Made by a program: the position numbers and the translations under genes. The notes beneath the pieces were generated by a model. The model worked only from the letters and a program-made list of their open reading frames with translations, ran no database searches and was not told the origin of the DNA. A stretch of 64,000 bases of DNA from Kryptolebias marmoratus. Taxonomy: Eukaryota > Chordata > Actinopteri > Cyprinodontiformes > Rivulidae. This document shows, in pieces, positions 23,813 through 36,033 of this stretch; within the stretch, counting starts at the first letter, position 1; each line of letters begins with the position of its first letter. Where the stretch lies: positions 9,930,205 to 9,994,204 of the forward strand of contig NC_051431.1 of assembly GCF_001649575.2 (NCBI RefSeq). Reading direction: 5' to 3'.

Positions 23813-26800
23813 ATGGAGATCAGATCTATCCTTTTTGCCCTGAGATTAGTTGTGAGTTTGTTCAAAGTGATAGCAGTGGTTGTCTTTGGTGGTTCTCTGG
23901 ATGGTCTAAAACAAAGGACAGAGCCTTTAAAGGCTTTCAGTAGTGAGACTTCATCAGTGAAATGTACCCTGCAGAGTACTCCTCGTTTACCTGCATTATC
24001 AATGGATGGGGACTTTGTTATTGCAGGTGTTTTCTCAATTCACTCCAAACTTCAGACTTGGATTTATAACTACACCTCCAAGCCTGAACCTTTAAGATGC
24101 ACAGGGAGGTCAGTAAGAAGGAGAAAGGGTGGCTAAACTTCAAAAGTGTAGAAAATTAAAAATTATGTGCTTTGTTGCAAAGTTTGTAGATATGAAGCAA
24201 ATTATGTAATTTTTGTTCAATTGATCTTTTTATTTTGTTAAAGATTCACATGTGCTTTTTCTTTTCTATTTTATGTAAACATCATCAGTCTTAATTGGTT
24301 CTGTTCAGTCCAACAGCCCGGGAGGTGCGCTTTTCTCGCACAATGATGTTTGCTATTGAGGAAATAAACAACAGCCCAGAGGTGTTGCCAGGCATCAAAC
24401 TTGGATATCAGATCTATGACTCGTGTGCCTCAGTGCCCATGGCAGTGCATGTAGCATTTCAATTCTTAAACACTAAGGACTCTTTGTTTTACAAGAGCAG
24501 CAATTGTTCCCAATCTGGTGTGGTAATGGCTGCTGTAGGTGACTCTGAAACCACGCCATCCATCAGCATGTCACACATCATCGGGTCATTCAACATCCCT
24601 CTGGTAAGTAGTCTGTATTTATTGAAAATTTTATAAAGTACCTGCTGATTTTACTGATCAAGACCTGTATCTTTTTATTTGTATTTGTATTTTCTTTTTG
24701 TAGGTGAGCCACTTTGCCACTTGTGCCTGCCTATCAGATAAGCAGCAATTTCCAAGTTTTTTCAGAACAATTCCCAGTGATCAATTTCAAGCTGATGCTC
24801 TGGCTAAGATGGTGAAACACTTTGGCTGGACTTGGATTGGTGCTGTTCACTCTGACTCTGATTATGGAAATTATGGCATGGCTTCGTTTCTTGATGCAGC
24901 AAAGAGAGAGGGAATCTGTGTGGAGTACTCTGAATCCTTCTATCGAACTGATCCACATAACAAGATCCAACAAGTAGCTGATGTTATTCGCAGGTTTCTA
25001 ATTTACTGTTTTTTATTGTGTATGTTATATTGAAGTGTAACAAGAGAATTTAAACTAAATATAAGCCTAGATTAGATTAGAAATAAAAGTAGTAATACAT
25101 GAAAAATAAGAATTATTATTATTTCACTATCAGAGCTAAAATGCATTAATTATTTTTTTTTTTTGCCAAGGCTTTAAAACAGTTAGTCCAATTATATGCC
25201 CAACTTTTATTTTTCATAGTTCTAGATACATTTCTTAAATATCAGTAAAACAAAATTTATATGAATAAAAGATAGTATTGTGTTTTTCAATGCCTTTGAA
25301 TGTCTCTACAGGTCAACAGCGATGGTTGTAGTGGCTTTTTTATCCTTCGGAGACATGAAGGTCCTGTTAGAGGAGCTGGCCCAGGAGTCTTCACCTCCTC
25401 GTCAGTGGATAGGAAGTGAGTCCTGGGTAACTGACCCAAACTTAATGAGCTTCAGTTACTGTGCAGGAGCCATCGGAGTTGGCATTCAACAGTCTGTCAT
25501 CCCAGGACTGAGAGACTTCCTACTGGATCTCTCTCCCAGTGAAGTAGCTGCCTCTTCTCTACTTACTGAGTTCTGGGAGGACGCATTCAACTGCAGCCTA
25601 AGAAAAAGTGAGAAAGTTATCAAAATAAATAAATAAAAAAAATCTACAACAAGTTATTTTTCTGTTGTGCTGTTTTGTTGATTGTCTGGCAGCAAATCTC
25701 AGTTACTTAAATAAAGTTGTCTACTCATTGTGACAGTAATATCAAAGCAGTTTATTTTAGTTTGTCTGTTTATTATTTTGATCTATCTGTTGAGTCTGGT
25801 AATTTAACCTGAAGAAAAAGCCAAGTACATTAACTCTAAGGTCTTAGAGTAATTTGTTTTTAACAGATTAAACAATTTCTTTCTGACACTATGTCTCTTT
25901 AGGTGCTGATTCCAACAAAAAAATATGTGATGGAACTGAAGATATAAAACAACTCAAAAACCCATACACTGAAACATCTCAGTTAAGAGTTACTAACATG
26001 GTGTACAAGGCTGTTTATGCCATAGCTCATGCTATTCACAGTTCTGTCTGTCTGGAAACAAGTACAACCACACAGTGTAATAAACACTTCAGACTGGATT
26101 CTAAACAAGTAATTTTAAAAATGTTACTTTTAAACTTTTCTTTCGTCTAAAGTCAGTTTACGTAAATTAACTGTTATTGGCCCCTGGTATATTTTGGTTT
26201 TCATTTCCTTCATACTCCACAGGTTTTTACTAAATTAAAAAAAGTCAACTTTTCCCAAAATGATTATCTTGTGTCTTTTGATAATAATGGTGATCCTGTG
26301 GCTTTTTATGAGCTGGTCAACTGGCAGAAGAGTGAGAGTGGAGTTATTGAGCTGGTAACAGTAGGATACTATGATGCATCACTGCCAAAAGGCCAAGAGT
26401 TTCACATCAACAGGAACATAACCTGGGCCGAAGGTGGCACACAGGTACAGAACCTAATTGTCATAATTTTGCAAATACTGATTTAGTGAATTTCCAAAGC
26501 AGTTTGTTACATTGTATCTGACTGGGTGACAGGTTCCAGTTTCAGTGTGCTCTGAGAGTTGTCCTCCAGGAACTCGGAAAGTGTTGCAGAAAGGAAAACC
26601 CATCTGCTGCTATGATTGTATACCATGTCCAGAAGGAGAGATCAGTAATACGACAGGTAGCATAAATAGTTTTTCATGCAATTCTCCATCAATACATACT
26701 GTATTTGACTGCTGATAACCTAATCTGATTTTTTTTTTCAGATACTCTTGATTGCTTCCCATGTCCCAGTGAATTCTGGCCTAATGCAGAAAGAAATGCT

Positions 26801-27646
26801 TGTTTCCTTAAACCTGTTGAGTTTCTTTCCTTTGATGAAGTCCTGGCAATCATCCTGGCTGCATTCTCTGTTATTGGGGCCTGTCTGGCCATCATGACAG
26901 CAGTTATTTTCTTTTATCATCGAACTACTCCAATTGTCAGAGCAAACAACTCTGAGCTGAGCTTCCTGCTGCTCTTCTCTCTGACTCTCTGTTTCTTATG
27001 TTCATTAACGTTCATCGGAGCTCCCTCTGAGTGGTCCTGCATGCTGCGGCACACAGCGTTTGGTATTATCTTTGTTCTTTGTATTTCCTGTGTTCTTGGA
27101 AAAACTGTAGTGGTTTTAATGGCCTTTAAAGCTACACTTCCAGGTAGTAATGTCATGAAATGGTTTGGGCCTCCACAGCAAAGAATGACCGTTGTGTTTT
27201 TTACTTTTATTCAAGTTTTAATCTGTACTATTTGGTTGGTTCTCAGCCCTCCTTTTCCAATGAAAAATCTGACCACATACAAGGAGAAGATCATCCTGGA
27301 ATGTGCATTAGGCTCTGCTGTTGGGTTCTGGGCTGTGCTCGGGTACATTGGCCTGCTGGCTGTTTTTTGCTTTGTGTTAGCTGTTTTAGCTCGAAAACTA
27401 CCTGATAATTTTAATGAGGCCAAGATGATAACCTTCAGCATGCTGATATTCTGTGCAGTGTGGATCACCTTCATCCCAGCATATGTCAGCTCTCCTGGAA
27501 AATTTACTGTGGCTGTGGAGATATTTGCCATTCTGGCCTCCAGTTTTGGACTGATTCTGTGTATATTTGCACCAAAGTGTTTCATTATATTATTTCAGCC
27601 AGAGAAGAACTCCAAGAAATATTTAATGAACAAAAATCCAATGTAA
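23813..27646 (+). CDS. R4: OlfC/V2R-type class C olfactory GPCR, 8 exons
   Basis: Exons 23813-24108, 24309-24603, 24704-24993, 25312-25607, 25903-26108, 26223-26444, 26533-26656, 26742-27646 give 877 residues. The ligand-loop motif that is SGSTPS or SGSSQS in other copies reads SETTPS here, replacing the Gly-Ser expected to contact the amino-acid backbone; this is the clearest pocket change in the array. Exon 2 shares [11 protein letters not shown] with R5, while exon 4 ([18 protein letters not shown]) is closest to R3, so the gene is a mosaic. The tail is two residues longer (KNPM) because the usual stop is shifted. It has the shortest introns of the array. Confidence 0.92.
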
Positions 27647-29210
27647 AATTACTAGACATCTTGGGTGAAGATGGCAAAATGATTACTGACAACAATTTAA
27701 TGAAAGTTTAAACTGTTCACACTTGTTGAGGAAGGTTATGTAGTCTGTATTCTTCCCTTAGCAAATCATTCAGAACAAAATTTTCTATAATTACAGTTTG
27801 CTTGTTTTAGATTACCCTTAGCTCTAGTTTATTTAGCCTTCCCCCAACTTTATGCATTGGAACCTAAGTTTTATAGCACAATATGACCGTCTAAAACTCA
27901 TACACAAGAATTAAAAACACAGTACTTTAAAGGGGGTGTTGATAAGTACAATATTATGAATGAAATAGGTCCAGTAATTTCATGGTAAAACGGGGTAATC
28001 AAGGGATACGTTATGAAATACTGTCATTTCTAAAATAAAGGCTCACATTTTTTGTTTACCATGGATGGAGAGGAGTAAAACTATTAAGATGACTTCCTGC
28101 TTGTAGAAAATCTAAAGAGAAAGTTTGCCTACAAAAAAGATGAATAAATACAAGTACTCTAGAATAAATGGTAAATAATTTTGACACAAAACAATTTCAC
28201 ATATTACTGTCCAATCACTGTCAGTGTAAAGGTTACTGCAGGACTTGTACAGCATATTTTTGTCATCAACTTGTATAGTGATGAAGATACATACAGCAAT
28301 AAGCAAATATTGTCTTTAAAACTTGCAACTGTAATAAAGTCAGAGTATATGTGATATCCATTTCTGTTTTATTTCTGTGCAGATAGAAAGTACCATAAAT
28401 CTAGAAGTTCAAACAATGAAAAAAAACAACAACAACAAAAAAACCTGCAATGGTCTCGTAACCTGTTTAGGGTGTACCTCGCCTCGCGCACAATGAGATT
28501 GGCACCTAAAAAGGAAAATGCGGGTAAAGAAAATAGACTGATGGAATATTTAGGATCTCAGAGATAAACTCTGGGAGAAAAAAATTAAAGAACATGATTA
28601 CCAACATAATTACCACAACTGACATGTTTGACAAAGTTATTCAATATTGTTTGAGTGAGTAAGTCAATTTACAAAACCTGTCAAATAATTTAGAAGATTG
28701 GCTAAACCTTTAAAGAGTAAAGATATGAAGCTTACAGCTTACAACTCTTGAAACAATTCAATTACATTGTGTGAGAAGTTTGTGTAGCTCATATGCAATA
28801 TAGCGTGTTTTACAAGATGCAAGATTTTATATATATTATAGTGGACTGTTTATTTTTATTTTATACAATTTATTTATTTAAAAAGTGCCATTTCACAACA
28901 AGGTTTTAGATTACTTTATACATAACAGTAAAGAAGTTAAAATAAATAAAAAGCAAATAAACTCCAAATAGATTTATATTGTATCAAAAGATAAACAAAA
29001 ACAATCTATTAAATGCAAGTTTTGCAAAATGATAATAATATAAACAAATCAGACAAATTCTTAACCTATTTAAATCTAAACCTTTAAAAAAAATTCCAAA
29101 CAAGACTTAAAAAAAAAAAGTGGAAGAGGTGTCCTTAAACACACACACACCCACATATATTATATATAATACATGTTCACTGCCTGCGGGCAATTTTTTT
29201 TACACGAATG
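27647..29210. other. R4-R5 intergenic spacer
   Basis: AT-rich and without a recognisable gene on either strand; one dispersed repeat lies at about 28.44 kb. Confidence 0.45.
28440..28550. repeat. Dispersed repeat fragment (ACCTGTTTAGGGTGTACCTC type)
   Basis: TAACCTGTTTAGGGTGTACC, TCGCGCACAATGAGATTGGC and the GACTGATGGA end match the general plan of a very common fish repeat with a GGATGGATGG-like end, also at 35,240-35,405. Degenerate. Confidence 0.55.
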
Positions 29211-29247
29211 ACAACCTAACATATAAAAGAGGAGATACATAAACCAA
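29211..29247 (+). promoter_or_regulatory. Conserved core promoter block of R5
   Basis: ACAACCTAACATATAAAAGA followed by GGAGATACATAAACCAA; the TATA-like part is 29236-29247, 37 nt before the start codon. A second TATAAA-like motif (ATATAAAAG) lies at 29,221-29,229. Confidence 0.55.
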
Positions 29248-29284
29248 CAAAAACACTTTTGCATTTTAACAGAACACTTCGGAA

Positions 29285-32200
29285 ATGGAGATGTCAACTC
29301 TTTTTATTGGCCTGAGATTAGCTGTAAATTTGTTGAAGCTACTAACAATTGTTGTCTCGAGTGAGTCTCTGGATGGTCTGAAACAAAGGATTGAGCCTAT
29401 AAAGACTGGTGATGGTGCCAGTATTGAGGCTTCATCGATGAAATGTACCCTGCAGAGTACTCCTTATTTACCTGCATTCTCAGTGGATGGGGACTTTGTT
29501 ATTGGCGGTATCTTTTCTATTCACTACAAACTGCAGACAGTGATTTATAACTACACCACCAAGCCTGAATCGTTAAGGTGCACAGGGAGGTTAGTAAGAG
29601 AAATAGTAAAAAAGAATGTTAGATAAAAATGAATGAAAATTATGTTATTTGCTGCAAAGTTTGCTTTTTATTGAAAGAAAAAACATTTATAATTGTAAAC
29701 TTATTGTATTCCATCAAAATCTTATTTTTTCTATAGTTAGATTTATTTATTTTACTTTGCCATATAAAAAATTGAGTCATTATTTTGTCATGGTTAATTT
29801 GTATTTTTATGTTCCTAATATTTTGAGTATGAATTTAATTGAATTTAAATTTTATTTTTGAATTAACTAGTTCACACAAGCCTTTCATAAAAAGCTAGTT
29901 TAATAAACAAGTGTGTTGCAACATCAGTTAGAAGAGAAGACTGTGTGTGTTTTGTTGTTGGTGTGTTTGGTTTGTCTTTTAGTATTTTTCTGTAACTTTT
30001 ATTTTATTATATGTAAAAGACAGCACTAATCTGATTGATTCTGTGCAGCATTGATGCCCGAGAACTGCGCTTTGCTTGTGCAATGATGTTTGCTATTGAG
30101 GAAATCAACAACAGCCCAGAGGTGTTGCCAGGCATCAAACTTGGATATCAGATCTATGACTCTTGTGCCTCAGTGCCCATGGTGGTGCTTGTATCATTTC
30201 AATTAATAAACGCTAAGGACTCAGTGTTTTACCAAAGCAGCAATTGTTCCCAGTCTGGTGTGGTAATGGCTGTTGTTGGTGAGTCTGGATCCACACCATC
30301 CATGAGCATGTCACGCATCATTGGATCTTTTCTTATTCCACAAGTAAATAAGATACAGTTTTGTAAAAGAAATTCAGAATAATTGCATTTCTGATTTTTT
30401 ACAATACTTACTTTCAGTATAACTAAATCACTATGATTACTGGTTTATAGGTGAGCCACTTTGCCACTTGTGCCTGCCTGTCGAATAAGCAGCAATACCC
30501 AACTTTTTTCAGAACAATTCCCAGTGATCAGTTCCAAGCTGATGCTCTGGCCAAGCTGGTGAAACACTTTGGCTGGACTTGGATCGGAGCTGTTCATTCT
30601 GACTCAGATTATGGAAATAGTGGCATGGCATCTTTTCTTGATGCAATAAAGAGAGAGGGAATCTGTGTGGAGTACTCTGAATCCTTCTATCGAACTGATC
30701 CTCGTAGTAAAATTCAGAGAGTAGCTGATGTTATCCGCAGGTTTGTAATTTACTAATTTTGACTGTGCATATTGTGTGGATGTGGATAAACTAAAAAAAC
30801 AAAACAACTAAAACAATTAACAATTTGGGTTTTAAAATATAAATATGACTGTGTAAACATTAGGCCAACTAAAATTTATGCAACGAAAATGTGGTATTGG
30901 TAAATATTTTAACATTTCTGTAGGTCAACAGCGATGGTTGTTGTGGCATTTATAGCCTCTGGAGACATGAGGGTCCTTTTAGAAGAGCTGGCTCGAGAGC
31001 CTCCACCACCTCGTCAGTGGATAGGAAGTGAGTCCTGGGTAACTGACCCACACATGTTTCAGTTCAGTTTTTGTGCAGGGGCCATTGGAATTGCCATTCA
31101 GCAAGCTGTCATCCCAGGGTTGAGAGAGTTTCTCCTTGATCTAACTCCTGCTGAAGTAGCTGCCTCTTCTCTTCTTATGGAGTTCTGGGAAGAGGCATTC
31201 GACTGCACAATGACAAAAAGTAAGAATTTTTATTAAGGCAAAACAAAGTTATCCACAGCTGTTATTATGTTTTGTTGTTTTATTGAATGACTAGCAGGTC
31301 CATGCAATTAGAAATTCTACATCTATATTAGGACCAGACAGTTATTTTATAAATACACTGGAGAAAAAAAAATCATAGACATATCCTGTATTTTTTTATG
31401 TTCTTAATCCCTTAGATTGAGTTCTCACACAATATGAAAGTAACATCAAAAAGATTTCCTGCTTGTAATTATAAAAAGTGTGATGAGTCGTATGTGTAAA
31501 AATTAGGCTCTTTATAAAAGCCTGATGGTAAGTTGTTTTTGACAGATGAAAGAGCATGTTTTTGTCATCATCTTCAGGTGCTGATTCAGACAAAAGGGTC
31601 TGTGATGGAACTGAAAACATAAAAACCCTTAAAAATCCGTACACTGAAACATCTAAATTAGGAGTTACTAACATGGTGTACAAGGCTGTTTATGCAATTG
31701 CTCATGCAATTCACAATGAAGTGTGTCAGGAAACAAATCTCACCACTCAATGTGACAAACACTTCAGACTGGAGTCCAAACAGGTTAGTGCTTATAAAAA
31801 AATGATTTCCAGTAGCTCAACATGTATGCTTTTAAAATGTTGGACGAAGCCTGATAATTTGAAAGCAATAAATGCTCTAACTTAAATAAAATTTGACTAG
31901 CCAGACTTATTTTCCCTTTTCTGCTTTATCGTTTAGATATTTTCAAGGCTGAAGAAAGTAAACTTTTCCCAAAATAGTTATCCTGTATCATTTGATGACA
32001 ATGGGGATCCTGTGGCTTTTTATGAGCTGGTGAACTGGCAGAAGAGTGAGAGTGGAGTTACTGAACTGGTAACAGTTGGATACTATGATGCATCACTGCC
32101 AAAAGGCCAGGAGTTTGGGATCAACAGGAACATAACCTGGGTGAAGGGTGAGAAACAAGTAAGAGTCTACCGATAGATAAACGTTTATTTACATTCTTTT

Positions 32201-33351
32201 TCACAACTGCTTGTAAAATAATGGATTAACTTTGCATCTGTTTCTGTGATAGGTTCCAGTGTCAGTGTGCTCTGAGAGTTGTCCTCCAGGAACTCGAAAA
32301 GTGTTGCACAAAGGAAAACCTAAATGCTGCTATGACTGCATACAGTGTCCTGAAGGAGAGATCAGTAATACAACAGGTAACGTAAAATGTCTTCAACTTG
32401 TGAATAAAACATGAAAACATTTGAGTGCTAACAAACCATTTTGCTGTTTTAGATTCTCCAGATTGCTTTTTGTGTGCAAGTGAATTCTGGCCTAATGCAG
32501 AAAGAGATGCTTGTTTCCCCAAACCTGTTGAGTTTCTTTCCTTCGATGAAGTCCTGGCAATCATCCTGGCTACATTCTCTGTTATTGGAGCCTGTCTGGC
32601 TATCGTAACAGCGGCTATTTTCTTTCGCCACAGAACAACTCCAATTGTCAGAGCCAACAACTCTGAGTTAAGCTTCCTGCTGCTCTTCTCTTTGACTCTG
32701 TGTTTCTTATGTTCATTAACTTTCATTGGAGCTCCCTCTGAATGGTCCTGCATGCTGCGGCACACAGCGTTTGGTATCACCTTTGTTCTCTGTATTTCCT
32801 GTGTTCTTGGGAAAACTGTAGTGGTTTTAATGGCCTTTAAAGCTACACTTCCAGGTAGTAATGCCATGAAATGGTTTGGGCCTCCACAACAGAGGATGAC
32901 TGTTATGTCTTTTACATTCATTCAAGTTTTAATTTGTACTGTTTGGTTGGTTCTCAGCCCTCCTTTTCCAATGAAAAATCTGACCACATACAAGGAGAAG
33001 ATCATCCTGGAATGTGCATTAGGCTCTACTGTTGGGTTCTGGGCTGTGCTCGGGTACATTGGCCTGCTGGCTGTTTTTTGCTTTGTGTTAGCTGTTCTAG
33101 CTCGAAAACTACCTGATAATTTTAATGAGGCAAAGCTGATAACCTTCAGCATGCTGATATTCTGTGCAGTGTGGATCACCTTCATCCCAGCATATGTCAG
33201 CTCTCCTGGAAAATTTACTGTGGCTGTGGAGATATTTGCCATTCTGGCCTCCAGTTTTGGACTGATACTGTGTATATTTGCTCCAAAGTGTTTCATTATA
33301 TTATTTCAGCCAGAGAAGAACTCCAAGAAATATTTAATGAACAAAGGTTAA
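29285..33351 (+). CDS. R5: OlfC/V2R-type class C olfactory GPCR, 8 exons
   Basis: Exons 29285-29589, 30049-30343, 30451-30740, 30924-31219, 31578-31783, 31937-32158, 32253-32376, 32453-33351 give 878 residues. The start is [11 protein letters not shown]. Distinctive points: SDYGNSG, GSESW, exon 4 ending CTMTKS, and exon 6 beginning IFSRLKKV where others have VF. The spacer between the two lobes has ESGVTEL for the usual ESGVIEL. The cysteine-rich domain ([18 protein letters not shown]) is the most diverged in the array after R3 and exon 8 begins [13 protein letters not shown]; all cysteines are kept. The seven helices are intact. Confidence 0.92.
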
Positions 33352-33589
33352 TTTTAAATTATCTAATATTTAAAAAAAAAAAGAAAAAATGTTTTATGCA
33401 ATATAATTTTGATTTAATTGCTTCCATCTGATACAGAAGGTTTTATAATATTTGTTCTTCCAGCATTCCTTTTTAAGAGCCTACTTTTGAAAATATACAT
33501 ATTTGTCTTCTCTGCAGTTTGTTCATGATAATTTTTTAAAAATCAGGCTACCTTTACACTCCATGTCTTCATGCTCAGTTGTGATAGCA
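33352..33589. other. 3' flank of R5
   Basis: AT-rich non-coding sequence; no recognisable feature. Confidence 0.35.
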
Positions 33590-33745
33590 GGGAAACAAGT
33601 AAAAGGACAGTGGCACTCGAGGACCAGGGTTCCCTACCCTGATCCAAAGTCATTAGGGGTTTTAGGGCAGTTTGTTTTGGGGACAGCGACAATCACAGCG
33701 TCCTTCCAACATTTTGGGACATGCTGAGTCTGCAATGACCTGTTA
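33590..33745 (-). mobile_element. CR1/L2-like LINE, reverse-transcriptase start, antisense
   Basis: On the - strand this reads FNRSLQTQHVPKCWKDAVIV then VPKTNCPKTPND, the start of the reverse-transcriptase domain. It continues the antisense element at 34,160-35,235, from which it is separated by an insertion on the opposite strand. Confidence 0.65.
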
Positions 33746-34140
33746 AAGACAGCTGCAGCTGATCCAGAACAATGCTGCTCGTGTTCTTGCTATCAACCTT
33801 CCAGACCACTCAGGTCTTCTGGTTCTGATCTACTCTGCATCCCCAAAACCAGAACCCAAACATGGAGAAACAGCCTTCAGCTTGTATGCACCACAAATCT
33901 GGAACAAACTTCAAGAAAACTGCAAAACAGCTGAGACACTGAGTTTCTTTAAATCAAGGCTAAAACCCACCTGTTTAGAGTTGCTTTTGAACCATAATAA
34001 ATGGAACATTGGCCAACATATCTGATGTGTACTGGTATCTCATTTGGTGATTGTAGGTTGTTTTTATGACTTTTTAATTTTGTGTTTTATGATGTAAACC
34101 ACCACAATATTTAAGCAACTGGCCACAAATGTTGTTGGGT
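33746..34140 (+). mobile_element. L2-like LINE 3' fragment, nested in an antisense LINE
   Basis: Contains AGCTGATCCAGAACAATGCT, CTGGTTCTGATCTACTCTGC and CACCTGTTTAGAGTTGCTTT and closely matches 60,110-60,480 in intron 4 of R10. An internal piece present there (about 60,150-60,220) is missing here. Confidence 0.75.
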
Positions 34141-34159
34141 CCCTGGCTTTTATTAATGC

Positions 34160-35235
34160 TTACACAAGAAACACCTCACTGATAAAATCAAAAACATCAA
34201 ACCGAGAATAAAAACAATGAAAAGCATTAGCAAGTTCAGTGTCTAAGTCAAACCCTTCTAAAATGACAGTGCTCTGGTTTTTTGAGTTCCTTATGCCAGC
34301 AAACAGTTTCATGTTGCACCAGGCAGAGCCAAGTTTGTTGGGAGCCATTTTATTTTCCAGTTTTGATTTATATTCATGTTTTGCCCTTACAATGTCTATT
34401 TTTAGCTTCTTAGTGGCAGTGTGCAAGTCAGAGTCTGAGCCAGATTTAAAAGCTTTCCTCTTAGCCCATATATTACCTTTTACGCATTGTGTAATATATG
34501 GCTTGTTGTTTGGGAACATTTTAACTTTTTTACTTGGTAAAATCACATCTCTACAGGAGGCCACATATGAGCAGCTTACATTTGTGAGTTCATCTAGATG
34601 CCCACTACACGCTTCCACAAACATATTCCAGTCTGTGCTCTGATAACAGTCCTGCAAGCATTGCACAGACTCATCAGTCCAGATTTTTCACAAGTACTTT
34701 CCCACTCTTTAAAACAGTTTTGTATTCTGGTAACAGGTTGACGCAGTTATGATCACTATTTTCCAGAGGAGGTAGAGGGAAAGCTCTGTATGCCTCTTTT
34801 AAAGATCCATAGCAGAGGTCAATAGTCTTATCCCACCTGGTGGGACATAATATATATGGAGCATAGCTGGGTTCAAAAAAGGTTAAAAAAAAAAAACAGC
34901 TGGACTTCTATTCCGTAGTTGAAGACGTTTCGCTTCTCATCCGAGGAGCTTTCTCAATTTAGTCAGCTGGGGAGTGTCTTTTTGAGGACGACATGGTTAA
35001 AATCCCCTAATATGAAGCTTAGGGCTACAGGAGAAATAGATTGAAGCCTCTGCACAACATCAGGCTGATGTTGCGTTGGCTTTTGGATGAATATACACAA
35101 CAGTAATGAAAATCTGCGGGAACTCGTGGGGCAGGTAAAAGGATCGTAAGGACGCTGATAGAAGTTTCACACCTCACGTTCAGAGGATTGCAGCTGACTT
35201 GACACCTACTTTTCTTGTTCTTGAGGGGTTTTTGG
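34160..35235 (-). mobile_element. CR1/L2-like LINE, endonuclease to linker region, antisense
   Basis: The - strand from about 35,200 down reads broken frames of the endonuclease (FHYCCVYSSK region, CPTRWDKTIDLCYGSLKEAY, PLENSDHNCVNLLPEY), then a 168-residue open frame (34,666-34,160) with DCYQSTDW, LPSKKVKMFPNNKPYI and AFHCFYSRFD, the linker before the reverse transcriptase. Stops and an inner insertion (34,866-34,975) show decay. Confidence 0.75.
34866..34975. repeat. Small dispersed repeat inside the antisense LINE
   Basis: GTTGAAGACGTTTCGCTTCT followed by CATCCGAGGAGCTTTCTCAA is a recognisable dispersed fish repeat segment. It splits the endonuclease region of the host LINE. Confidence 0.5.
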
Positions 35236-35239
35236 AGGA

Positions 35240-35405
35240 CACCTCTTTTTTTTTGTCATTGAGGGTGTTACCAGCGCCCTGTTATGGACTTGCGACCTGT
35301 CCAGGGTGTCCCCCGCCTCATGCACAAGGACTGCTGGAGATTGGTACCAGCTCCCCACAACCTGGAAACGAGAATTAGGTAAAGAGGATGGATGGATGGA
35401 TTGAT
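35240..35405 (+). repeat. Dispersed repeat with GGATGGATGGA tail
   Basis: ACCAGCGCCCTGTTATGGAC, GACCTGTCCAGGGTGTCCCC, CGCCTC and the end GAGGATGGATGGATGGA are typical of a very abundant fish repeat. No coding capacity. Confidence 0.7.
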
Positions 35406-35950
35406 GGATGGAAAAAAGTAAAATAGAAAACTGTGTTTAACAAAGTAACTGCTACTCAATTTTGTACATATTTTTATTAAAATAAGTTATAACAGCTCTC
35501 AAGCATCATGCTGTTGTAGGTTAATAACAAAATTTGGCAACTGTTTGATTTTTTTTTTCAAATGTATTGTAGTTCACCAGGAAGTTATATATGGCATATT
35601 TTGAGCAAAGTAAACAAATAAAAAAGCTCTAAAAATCCAAATAAATACACTGATTTATAAACCAAATCAAATTAAGACATTAGTAGCCCATATACGTGGT
35701 AAGCTTTATACAATCCCAATTAATACAATTCATTATTTATCCAGAAATCAGGTACAATTGCATGTGCAAAGTTGGTTTGTTATATAAATTACATATAAGG
35801 AAAAAGGTAAAAAAAAAAAAACCTGAACAAATTGTGATGTTCTTAGGTAACTCTTAAATATGAGAGAATAGAAACAAAGTGGAAATAATCTGTGGAGACA
35901 AAAAAAAACAATCAAACATCACCAATGAGAACAACTTGTTTTTGATGAAT
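35406..35950. other. AT-rich spacer upstream of R6
   Basis: No gene recognised. From about 35,870 (AAACAAAGTGGAAATAATCT) it matches the region upstream of R7 (about 40,715). Confidence 0.4.
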
Positions 35951-35988
35951 GACAAGCTGACGTATAATAGAGGAGCTACATAAACCAA
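35951..35988 (+). promoter_or_regulatory. Conserved core promoter block of R6
   Basis: GACAAGCTGACGTATAATAG followed by AGGAGCTACATAAACCAA; the TATA-like part is 35977-35988, 45 nt before the start codon in use. Confidence 0.55.
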
Positions 35989-36033
35989 TAAAAACACTTA
36001 CGCCTAAACTCAGCCATTTGAAAAATTGAAGTC

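Noticed and set aside
34239..34643. 134-codon + strand open frame
   Set aside because: Lies antisense to the LINE linker frame (34,666-34,160), which has recognisable motifs.
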